Shown here piece by piece: positions 53,334 to 62,303 of a stretch of 64,000 nt of DNA. The notes beneath the pieces were generated by a model. It was given only the letters and a program-made list of their open reading frames with translations, was not told the DNA's origin and made no database searches. Origin of the DNA: Cladorrhinum sp. PSN259 (taxonomy: Eukaryota; Ascomycota; Sordariomycetes; Sordariales; Podosporaceae). Made by a program: the position numbers and the translations under genes. How positions within the stretch are numbered: the first letter of the stretch is position 1; each line of letters starts with the position of its first letter. The stretch covers positions 112,522 to 176,521 of the forward strand of contig MU867130.1 of the NCBI GenBank assembly GCA_033725935.1, written 5' to 3'.

Positions 53334-55141
53334 ATGGCTACTTTCTACCTCGACCATCAAATTTTTTATACTGGCCCCGTGTCGGCGTCCCAAATGTCCA
53401 CGAGCCGCGGTATTTTAGCGCCGAGTGGGAATGCCGACCTATCTGCGGCCGTCCCCGGGGCACCCTCGCGCAAAGCCACCCCACATACGGCGCCGATTCA
53501 AGATATATATAACCTTCAACGTAACGGGCCTGGTAATTCACCGGACAATGCTATCCTACTTATCGATTACGAGTCTGATTACGACGCTTCTGGCGATTTT
53601 AACGACTGCCAATCCGACGCTACTTTCCCGCCACTTAAGGAACTTTTACCTGCTCCGCGCAACGCAGCTCGACCTAACGGCGTCGCCAGTACGGGTATAT
53701 GCCTAGCTTTTTCTGCTCCTATGGTAGACCATTATGCTAACGCACCCGAGCAGATCAGGATGCCAACGCCACTCCCGGTATTAGTGGCGATAACGACGGG
53801 AAGCCTTTAGTCACCGGTCAAGCCGACTTGGACAATGAATCTGTGGTAGGCCAGTGGCCTCAGTCTCGTGGCCGAGAGTATCCTCTACCACCCTCGTCCG
53901 CCTCAACCACGGCTCCGTACGAACTCTGCCATCCTTACACCCTACCTAATGGCTCTTCCGATACCGCTGAGATAGAGTACGGCCATAGCGTACCTCAGGA
54001 AGCCACATGCTCTACGGAGACGGGCGGTAACAAGGAGTGTCTCCCTTGTGCCAGCAGTGGGAGTCAAGAAGGCACCCTCCGCTATAAGAAGAGTAATACG
54101 TCTGATTTGGCCACCGCCGAGCCAACCTCGCAACCTCCCGACAGTCAGGATCAGGTCGACCGTCGGCGCGATATCAGCAGAGACTACAATACCAGTTTCA
54201 AAGAGGACCATCGCCATACCCATCCTCCGGATGACGGAGAAGAGCAGGATAAAGAGGGTTCTGTCGTGCCGCCACAAGCGCAGGAGAATCGGGCAAACAT
54301 ACCAAGTTTATCAAGCGATAAGAGCGACAACGAACGTGAGTTGACTAATACCGAGCTGTCTACACAGCCATCCGCCCGCCACGACCAAGTCAACCTTCAG
54401 CACAAGGTCAGTCGTCGTCAACGCTGCGATATCGACGACGAGGAGAACAGCCCTCCCATTGTAGGAAGTGACGCTAAGCAGGGGAAGGATGAGGATGTCG
54501 TCCGGCCGCCACGAGGGAAGCGTCGCAAGGTGGACACTTCGGCGCTTACAACTCGTAGAATAGCGCGCACGCGGCAGGCACGCCCGCATTGCACAAACTC
54601 CCATTCACGACAGGCTCAACGGCCACCAACCCAAGGCCCAAAGCGCAGTCAAAGTCAGTGCAACATTTCCAAGCCGCAATCTTCAGGAGGGTCCGCTTTG
54701 GAAGAGGAAACAGTTAAGACTGCTTTCGCGAACTTTGAAGAATGGCCGCTTGAAGCGGTTCTTAAGCGCGTTTTGGTGGATGGGGTAGCAACTTTTCAGC
54801 TGCAGTTCACGCTGAACCCTTGTACAAGTCATAGACAAAATGACCATCCCCCTGAAACCCAGCGGCGCAAGTCACTTGAAGGGAAGACTTCCTCGACGAG
54901 GCGCGCCCTCTCTTCAAGAGTTGCCTCCACGGCTGAGGAGATTCTAGGAGACGAGTATTTTCAGGTCGAGGAGATTCTAGATTCACGGCGACGAGGAAGG
55001 CGGAGGGAGTACCTGGTAAGGTGGCAAGGATACGGGCACGAGCACGATAGTTGGGAACCTGTTGCGCATTTAGAGAAATGTCCTGAGATGCTAGAGCAGT
55101 TCCATGAGAGGACCGGATTGTCTACAAACCCTTTAATATAA
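53334..55141 (+). CDS. Chromodomain protein
   Basis: Exons 53334-53694 and 53754-55141 give 582 residues. The 59-base intron has a GTATAT donor, an ATGCTAACG branch site and a GAGCAG end, and removing it fuses two separate open frames exactly. Most of the protein is disordered, with Ser/Pro/Asp/Arg-rich sequence, a basic patch RGKRRKVD and an RTRQARP stretch. At the C-terminus, about residues 525-575, is a typical chromodomain: YFQVEEILDSRR, EYLVRWQGYG, then DSWEPVAHL. The aromatic cage positions Tyr/Phe, Trp and Trp appear present. Chromodomains bind methylated histone tails, often H3K9me in heterochromatin; some fungal ones derive from retrotransposon integrases. No integrase or reverse transcriptase is attached here. 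Its place beside LTR copies and a SANT/chromodomain relic suggests origin from a repeat or association with one. Confidence 0.8.
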
Positions 55142-55273
55142 TTCCGTCCGCAATAGCAGACTAACGGCAGAGTCAAAGTTCCTACCTAATGATAATCCAC
55201 TTTTATCAGTTATAATCTCTCTTCACCGGTGACAGTCCATTGTCACTGATTATGTCTTCCTCACCGTAATTGG

Positions 55274-55501
55274 CTAACTGAACGATTTGGCGCGATCGCC
55301 GAGCACTTCACAGGGCGGACTCCTGAGGCCATTGTGGTAAGGTGTTACACCAAGCCCAAGACCACCAATCCCTCTCGGGGCGGGGCTCTGCAATTGTTAC
55401 CTCAGTGTTTGACGATCCTGACGAGGGAGAGTGAAAGGTAGAAGAGATTTGTAACGACAGAAAGCTGGATGTCAGTGTGGAACTCCTTGTGAAGTGGAAA
55501 G
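55274..55501 (+). pseudogene. Broken SANT/Myb plus chromodomain relic
   Basis: Frame 55274-55336 reads LTERFGAIAEHFTGRTPEAI, the typical third helix region of SANT/Myb domains. After a possible 69-base intron (GTAAGG to CCTCAG, 55337-55405) a second frame reads VFDDPDEGE-stop-KVEEI, then ELLVKWKG, the first half of a chromodomain; the stop TGA replaces an expected Trp codon TGG. The two pieces are not in phase through that intron, and the downstream part of the chromodomain is missing. This appears to be a truncated gene, with the TGA fitting a G-to-A (RIP-type) change. Confidence 0.5.
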
Positions 55502-55592
55502 GTAGGCAGGAGACATGTCGGAGACGGAGGCGCTTGGTGATCATAAGCGCCTTTATGGCCGGTTAGTGTAGATATTGTCTGAGATTTGCCTC

Positions 55593-55720
55593 GGCTGCGT
55601 AATCAAGGAGATCCGGCTGCGTAATCAAGGAGATCCGGCGCGTCGCGCAGCTCATCTTCGGCTCCGTTCCGCTCACCCCGCTCAGGGTCTGCTCACCCCG
55701 CTCAGGGCCTGCACATCTGT
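55593..55720 (+). repeat. Two short tandem duplications
   Basis: A 22-base unit beginning CGGCTGCGTAATCAAGGAG occurs twice at about 55593-55637, and a unit beginning GCTCACCCCGCTCAGGG occurs twice at about 55674-55710. They lie just outside the left arm of the large inverted repeat. Confidence 0.7.
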
Positions 55721-55789
55721 TACGACCAGAGGTATTAGAGCCAGTTCTGGATGCAGAAAAAACACACGCTCCTAGAGCCATATTTAGAG

Positions 55790-56989
55790 ATCGTCCAACC
55801 TTACAGGTGGGACCGAAATCAGTCTCCAGAATTTCTATGTTGAAACAATCTCCGCACGGGCCAGTTTCCCCCTGGCTGCGGCTAACACAGTGTGTAGATG
55901 CCCACCCTGTACCGATACAAGTAAGCTCCAAAACTGGCTCCAACTTTCGTAATCATCGTACAAATGCACTAGCCGCTTTTGGCATTATCACGGCTGGGAA
56001 AATTCTGTAATCCAATCATATATGCCCATAACACCGACCCGATAGCTGCATAGATGGATTCGTATCACGGGAAGCATACAGTAGGGACCGAAATCAGTGT
56101 CCATAATTTCAATGTTTAAACTTTCTCCGCACGGGCCAGTTTCACCCCTGGCTGCGGCTAACACTGTGCGTGGGTGCCCACTCTGTATGGGTACAAGTCA
56201 GCTCCAAAACTGGCTCCAACCTTCGTAATCATCGTACAAATGCACTAGCCGCTTTTGGCATTGTCACGGCTGGGAAAAGATTGCTAATCCAATATGCACA
56301 TACCACCGACCCTATAGTTGCATAGGCAGGGACTCGTATCACAGTAAGCAGAATGAAAACAATTCTCGGGTTAAGCTATAAACGAAACGACGAACAACAG
56401 TCTAGTTACTCCATTCGGCGACGGCGGCCAAAGACGATAGCGTGTCTGGATGCTCTGCACCAAGTAGCCGCTGCCGAGCCTGGGCACACTCTTGCATCAA
56501 CGCTAAAGCATCCGAGTGTCGACCTTCGCTTTTCCAAGTAAAAGCGAGGTTATTCATGCTTGACAGCGTATCTGGATGATCGGCCCCAAGCTTGGTCTTG
56601 CGAGTCTCCATCACCTGCACAAACAGCTTCTCAGCCTCTTCCCACCGGCCCTGCGTCCCGTATGTCCACGCTAGGTTGGCCATGCTCGTCAGCGTACCTG
56701 GATGATCGGCCCCAAGCTTATTCTTGCTCATCTCCATCACCTGTACCTCCAGCTTCTCAGCTTCCTCCCACCGGCCCTGGTTACTGTATGTCGACGCTAG
56801 GTTGCCCATGCTCGACAGCGTAGAAGGATGATCCGCCCCAAGCTTGGTCTTGCTTATCTCTATCATATGTATAAACAGCTTCTCAGCCTCTTCCCACCGG
56901 CCCTGGTTCCAAAATGTCGATGCTAGGTTGGCCATGCTCGTCAGCGTATCTGGATGATCGGCCCCAAGCTTGGTCTTGCGAGTCTCCAT
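55790..56989 (-). repeat. Left arm of the large inverted repeat at the NLR locus
   Basis: Read on the minus strand, 56989-56402 matches the TPR 3' coding end of the receptor at 58568-61497, and 56401-56070 matches the receptor's 3' flank at 61498-61840 at what looks like about 90% identity. A second, more diverged tandem copy of the 3' flank unit occupies about 56066-55790. The unit runs from a GTGATACGA-TCC to an ACTGATTTCGGTC sequence. The left arm is thus one TPR end plus two flank units; the right arm has one flank unit. Confidence 0.85.
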
Positions 56990-57058
56990 TCGCCGGATAT
57001 TGATAGATATACACAGTCTCACCTTTTTTGAGCGCTTAGTAGCTCTGGGCGGTGGCAT
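56402..57058 (-). CDS. Truncated TPR cassette, inverted duplicate of the NLR C-terminus
   Basis: The frame is intact with 218 residues. Residues 1-23 are basic and unrelated to the receptor; from Met24 (56989) on, it is receptor TPR sequence: a partial unit, three full 42-residue units and the same degenerate last unit ending LAAVAEWSN. The order of variable phrases in it (TFWNQ, TYSNQ, AWTYGTQ, then NNLAFTWK) equals receptor units 1, 2, 3 and 9, as if units 4-8 had been added to the receptor or removed here. There is no NB-ARC domain, so it could not act as an NLR by itself. It may be a relic, a stand-alone TPR protein or a donor of repeat variants; the undamaged frame argues against long neglect. 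Confidence 0.65.
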   Translation of the reverse strand: MPPPRATKRSKKVRLCISINIRRMETRKTKLGADHPDTLTSMANLASTFWNQGRWEEAEKLFIHMIEISKTKLGADHPSTLSSMGNLASTYSNQGRWEEAEKLEVQVMEMSKNKLGADHPGTLTSMANLAWTYGTQGRWEEAEKLFVQVMETRKTKLGADHPDTLSSMNNLAFTWKSEGRHSDALALMQECAQARQRLLGAEHPDTLSSLAAVAEWSN

Positions 57059-57465
57059 GCATTTTTAGTGTTTGCGATATTGTTGCTTTCATCTTTTCTC
57101 TTTTTTTTTTTTTTTTTTTTTGTTCGAGCAAGCTTTAAATTTTAAAGGTGGTCCATCACGTGTGTGTTTTATCACCCCTCAAGGGTCGTCATGAGAACTT
57201 ATGTAATAGGGACCACGCTGTGGGCGCCATACGAGGTGCTCAGCAGCAAGTGTTCGAGCGGTAAGGGATTTTGCGACAATCTCACGCCCCGTCCCCTCTT
57301 TGCCCTCCGCCTTGGCAGATAACAGCGCTGCTTGTTGGATTGCACAATTGAGCCAGAATTAGACGAGGACCCCTGAGACTCATTCTTATGGCTCTGCCGC
57401 ACAGACTTCTTGGTGTAGTTTGGACCAGAAAATACAATGATACGAAGGTAGTATTGAGCGGCCGA
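57059..57465. other. Gap between TPR cassette and effector
   Basis: A T tract of about 22 lies at 57100-57121. This is the 3' region of the effector gene and the upstream region of the cassette. No gene is seen. Confidence 0.6.
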
Positions 57466-58334
57466 CTACTTTTTACCAAACACGATGCCACTAATTACCC
57501 CATAGCTCACACCAATCTGCATGCCTTCGTTCTGACCCCCAAAGTTGTTGACCACTTGCGACTGGTCTTTCCGTGTGTTCGCGGCTGCGGTCTTGATGCC
57601 TGAGAGTAGTTCTTCGAGCAACTTGCGTGATTCACCTAAGACAGTCTGTTCGACTGCCACCTGGCTGATCGCACTAGCTCGGTCGGCTTCCGTCTCATCC
57701 TCCTCTTGCTTCGCCATGCAGAGTGCTCCTAGCTTGGCATTCATCTCGGCCAGCTGTTTGTCTGTCGCAGTGATGGAATCTGTAATTTCGGCCTCTTTCT
57801 GGGATACCGCCGCCATTATCTCTCCGGTCGCTTGTGTGTGTTGAAGAGAGCTATGTCTTTTAACAGTCAGAGTCTACCTATCACGTGTACGGTAGTTATG
57901 ACTTACAGAGTAGCGATGCTGACAACCGAGGTGATGGTGAGCTTGCAGTGTTGGAGCTGCTCCGACATAGACTTTACATAGCCTTGTTTAATGAAGCCAA
58001 CCATTGCGCGATCTCGCAAAGAGAGTCTCCCATCCTCGCTGTGCCGGGTCCAACGACCGAGAGAGACCCTGAACCTGTCGCAGGACTCTTTGCATGAGGT
58101 AATGGCTGCTTTCGACTGGCTAATCACAGTCTCCCCGAGTAATTCCCACTGCGGGTCGGATACTGCTTGAAGGGAGGTAACAGCCTGGTCCACAGAGAGC
58201 AGGTCTCTCTTGAGCGAAGCAAGGGTTTCGGGCGCGTCCACGATCTTCTGGAGGTCCCCTAACAGGAGGTGTATACAGTGTGCTGCCGGGGCGGCGATAC
58301 CAATGACGGCAGCTGTGATGCTCAATGGATCCAT
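57466..58334 (-). CDS. HeLo-like putative cell-death effector with C-terminal amyloid-type motif
   Basis: Minus-strand exons 58334-57907 and 57856-57466 give 272 residues; the 50-base intron runs from GTAAGT to AAAAG and fuses two open frames. I start at MDPLSITAAVIGIAAPA, the usual opening of the fungal HeLo-like N-terminal domain, a hydrophobic helix expected to insert into membranes when the protein oligomerises. The domain fills about residues 1-215 and includes ITATDKQLAEMNAKLG. The C-terminal tail (about 240-270) reads NNFGGQNEGMQIGVSYG and matches FGPGNQGLQVGQSYAP at the receptor N-terminus. In known fungal pairs, the receptor's motif folds as amyloid and templates the effector's, triggering cell death. 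The genes are divergent with 233 bases between starts. The role is inferred from architecture; the motif resembles the sigma class. Confidence 0.82.
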
Positions 58335-58567
58335 TGCGATGGTTGTAGCAAACGGAGGGTTGAGAGACACTTGTCATCTCCCGGCTGTCGATTGCTGCCA
58401 GACGGGTTTCTGAGGCTGAGGCATTGGATCACGTGCGGCACAGGCAGGCGTCGGGCAGCGAATGTTCAGCCGCACAATCTTCACCATCACTGCAAACATC
58501 TCACCAAAAGCTGGCCATCCTACAGTACCGTTTACATGTGCATGGAAAATTGACTCAATCACCAGCG
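58335..58567. promoter_or_regulatory. Shared divergent promoter region of the effector/NLR pair
   Basis: The 233 bases separate the two start codons and must contain the promoters of both genes. No clear TATA box is seen in either direction; the plus strand contains CATGGAAAATTGACTC just upstream of the receptor start. Head-to-head arrangement fits co-regulation of sensor and effector. Confidence 0.6.
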
Positions 58568-61497
58568 ATGACGCAAATGCCGTCCGCGTCTTTTGGGCCT
58601 GGAAATCAGGGTCTCCAGGTGGGGCAGAGCTATGCACCGATCAACGCGGAATTCCATCTGCCGCCGGGTAAGTTTAACTCCACTCCGATGCCTTGCCGAC
58701 CCCGCTGACGTTCTCAGAACGACCAGAAACACCGCCGCAACCGTTCGCGACCATCCCCTTCTCGCGCGATCCCGATTTCGTCAACCGCGGAGACATTCTC
58801 GACCAAATCGACAAACGATGCTCTGAGCCGGCCGCCCGCGTAGCCCTCGTGGGCCTCGGCGGGGTTGGCAAGTCGCAGCTGGCCATCGAATTCGCTCACC
58901 GGATCGCAGCGGGGCAGCCTGGCACATGGGTGTTCTGGGTCCACGCTGGTACGCAGGCGCGCGTCGAAGAAGGCTTCAGGACGATTGCCGACACCGTTAA
59001 GCTGCCCGGGCGGAATCGACCCAAAGCCAATATCCCACAGCTGGTGTACGGCTGGCTGTCTAACGAACGGAATGGTAGATGGATAATGGTCCTTGACAGC
59101 GCAGACGACCGCGATGTATTCTACGACCTGGCTAGCGGCGATGCACGAGACGCGCGGCAATTCGCGACATACCTACCACAGAGTCGAAACGGATCAATCC
59201 TCGTCACAACACGCAATAAGGATCTGGCTTTCAGGCTGACTGGGCGCCGTCAAAATATAATCGAAGTCGGACGGATGGCACCAACAGACGCCCTCACACT
59301 CCTGGAAAAAAAGCTGGGACCGCTCCCGGATATAGATATAGCGACCAATCTCGTACAGGAACTCGACTATATTCCGCTGGCCATTAGCCAGGCCGCCGCT
59401 TACATACAGGCAAGGGCCCCGCTGAGCTCACCCAAGAAGTACCTAGCCGAGTTCCGAGAGAGCGAGCGAAAGAAGAGCAGGCTTTTGCAGCACGATGCTG
59501 GGGACCTACGGCGGGATGGAGGCGCGTCGAATGCGATTCTCACGACATGGCAGATATCTTTTGATCATATACGCTCCAAGCGGCCCTCTGCGGCGGATCT
59601 TCTGTCGCTTATGAGCTTTTTCGACCGACAAGGTATCCCTGGGTGGGTTCTTAAACCTCCGGGAATTACCAGGAGGATACGAGCAAAAGATCCCGATGAG
59701 GGCGAAGACGAGGGCGGAGACGAGGAGTCGGACCACGGCAGCAGCGCTGTGGATAGCGACGTAAATGACGATATAGATGATGATATGGACGGCGAATTTC
59801 AAGATGATCTGGCAATGCTTAGGGACTACTGTCTTATCGTTATAGACGAAGCAGGGAACGACTTTGAGATGCACGGGCTTGTACAGCTGGCGACGAGGAG
59901 GTGGCTAGAAGTATTTGGGAAGCAGGAAGGGTTTAAGCAGCAATATATCGATCGACTATCAACGTCATTCCCAACTGGCGATTACGAGAATTGGGCGCTG
60001 TGTCGGAGTCTCTTCGCCCATGTTGAGGTGGCCCTCGGTTACCGGCCTAGCGAGAATACGGCGGAAAGATGGGCGAAGCTTTTGCATAACGGGGGTGTGT
60101 ATGCATGGTCGCAAGGGAGATACGAGGTGGCACAGCAAATGGTAGGGAAAGCGAGAAGAGTTCGGGAGAAGAGGCTAGGAAAAGAGGATGAGGCGACTCT
60201 AAATAGCATGTCATTGTTTTCTATGGTCCTCTCGGACCGAGGCCGGTGGGAGGAAGCCGAGAAGCTGCTTGTGCAGGTGATGGAGATAAGCAAGACCAAG
60301 CTTGGGACGGATCACCCAGATACGCTGACGAGCATGGGCAACCTAGCGTCGACATTTTGGAACCAGGGCCGGTGGGAGGAAGCTTCTCAGCTGTTTATGC
60401 AGGTGATGGAGACTCGCAAGACCAAGCTTGGGGCCGATCATCCAGATACGCTGACGAGCATGGGCAACCTAGCGTCGACATACAGTAACCAGGGCCGGTG
60501 GGAGGAAGCTGAGAAGCTGGAGGTACAGGTGATGGAGATGAGCAAGAATAAGCTTGGGGCCGATCATCCAGGTACGCTGACGAGCATGGCCAACCTAGCG
60601 TGGACATACGGGACGCAGGGCCGGTGGGAAGAGGCTGAGAAGCTGTTTGTGCAGGTGATGGAGACTCGCAAGACTAAGCTTGGGGCCGATCATCCAGATA
60701 CGCTAACAAGCATGGCCAACCTAGCGGCGACATACAGGAGCCAAGGCCGGTGGGAGGAGGCCGAGAAGCTAAACGTGCAGGTTATGGAGACTCGCAAGAC
60801 TAAGCTTGGGGCCGATCATCCAGATACGCTGTCGAGCATGGGCAACCTAGCGTCGACATACAGTAACCAGGGCCGGTGGGAGGAAGCTGAGAAACTGGAG
60901 GTGCAGGTGATGGAGACTCGCAAGACCAAGCTTGGGGCCGATCATCCGGATACGCTAACGAGCATGGGCAACCTAGCGTCGACATTTTGGAACCAGGGCC
61001 GGTGGGAGGAAGCTGAGAAGCTGGAGGTGCAGGTGATGGAGACTCGCAAGACCAAGCTTGGGGCCGATCATCCGGATACGCTGACGAGCATGGGCAACCT
61101 AGCGTCGACATACAGGAACCGGGGCCGGTGGGAGGAGGCCGAGAAGCTGGAGGTGCAGGTGATGGAGACTCGCAAGACTAAGCTTGGGGCCGATCATCCT
61201 TCTACGCTGACAAGCATGGGCAACCTAGCGTGGACATACGGGACGCAGGGCCGGTGGGAAGAGGCTGAGAAGCTGTTTATGCAGGTGATGGAGACTCGCA
61301 AGACCAAGCTTGGGGCCGAACATCCAGATACGCTAACGAGTATGAATAACCTCGCTTTTACTTGGAAAATCCAAGGTCGATACTCAGATGCTTTAGCGTT
61401 AATGGAAGAGTGTGCCCAGGCTCGGCAGCGGCTACTTGGTGCAGAGCATCCAGACACGCTGTCGTCTTTGGCCGCCGTCGCCGAATGGAGTAACTAG
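58568..61497 (+). CDS. NB-ARC-TPR NLR receptor with N-terminal amyloid-type motif
   Basis: Exons 58568-58667 and 58718-61497 give 959 residues; the 50-base intron (GTAAGT, CTGAC branch, TTCTCAG) creates the phrase FHLPPERPETPP, known from many fungal NLR-like proteins. Residues 8-32 carry FGPGNQGLQVGQSYAP, matching the effector tail. The NB-ARC domain follows: P-loop GLGGVGKSQ (79-87), Walker B WIMVLDSADD (155-164), SILVTTRN and a PLAISQAAAYI helix. An acidic, possibly disordered insert lies at about 330-375. From about 515 the protein is TPR: one degenerate unit, nine near-identical 42-residue units, and one final degenerate unit. STAND receptors of this type are thought to detect ligands by the repeats and then nucleate amyloid signalling. 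Variation among units is at fixed positions, as in hypervariable fungal NLRs. The ligand is unknown. Confidence 0.88.
60241..61374 (+). repeat. Nine 126-base TPR units in tandem, no indels
   Basis: Units start at 60241, 60367, 60493, 60619, 60745, 60871, 60997, 61123 and 61249, each beginning GGCCGGTGGGA. Every unit encodes 42 residues. Differences gather at a few positions: after GRWEEAEKL (L, F, E, F, N, E, E, E, F), in VME(I/T/M)(S/R)K, and before the unit end (TFWNQ, TYSNQ, TYGTQ, TYRSQ, TYSNQ, TFWNQ, TYRNR, TYGTQ, TWKIQ). Some phrases recur in non-adjacent units, as expected from unequal exchange or gene conversion. Confidence 0.95.
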
Positions 61498-61845
61498 ACT
61501 GTGATTCGTCGTTTCGTTTATGACCTAATCCGGAGAATTGTTTTCATTATGCTTACTGTGATACGAGTCCCTACCTATGCAGCTATAGGGTCGGTGTTAT
61601 GTATGTGCATATATGATTGGATTAGCGATCTTTTCCTAGCCATGACAGTGCCGAAAGCGGCTAGTGCATTTGTACAATGATTACGAAGGTTGGAGCCAGT
61701 TTTGGAGCTGACTTGTACCCGTACAGAGTGAGCACCCACGCACAGTGTTAGCCGCAGCCAGGAGTGAAACTGGCCCGTGCGGAGAAAGTTTGAACATTGA
61801 AATGATGGACACTGATTTCGGTCTCTACTGTACCTCGCACCCTTG
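61249..61845 (+). repeat. Right arm of the large inverted repeat
   Basis: From the last full TPR unit through the stop codon to about 61840, the sequence is the inverted counterpart of 56650-56070. Further units upstream can align to the left arm in several registers. Coding and 3'-flank parts are about equally similar, so the duplication included the flank and is fairly recent or kept alike by conversion. Confidence 0.85.
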
Positions 61846-62303
61846 TCTTACTCTGCCCTTAAGCTCCAGGAAAGGATTAATTCTAAGCCCTCTTCCAGGG
61901 TCTCAAATAAAACCAGACCAGGGGCCATCTATACTGCCGTATCGAGCCAGACAAAAGCTGCCTTATCAGATACCGTCCATCAGTTATACAAACTACATTG
62001 GGGAGGCTACTCAACTTGAATTAAATAAATAAGCATAGTAGTCAAGCAACATTCATAACTAACTCACAACTAACTCACAACTAAATAGCATACGGGTTAC
62101 GAGACCTTTAGGACAATTTGGTTGTAGGCATTCTCATTTAAAATTACTAGAGTTTGGAATTTCACACTTTGTATTGCTGTCAATCTTAAACGCGTAGCTG
62201 CGAAGATCTTATGCGGGTTTTTACATATCTAAGTGCTATAAGTTGGGTACCTGCCTCAGGTAATTAGCTACGATGGATTTCTTCCTGTCAATAAGTGACC
62301 GTC
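61846..62303. other. A/T-rich gap, no gene seen
   Basis: The only pattern is a short AACTCACAACT-type tandem at about 62061-62084. This is the 3' flank of the receptor-like gene that follows on the minus strand. Confidence 0.55.

Noticed and set aside
60395..61457. Minus-strand frames with repeated MSTLGWPCSSAYLDDRPQ-like peptides
   Set aside because: They are antisense to the TPR array; their repetition merely reflects the 126-base unit.
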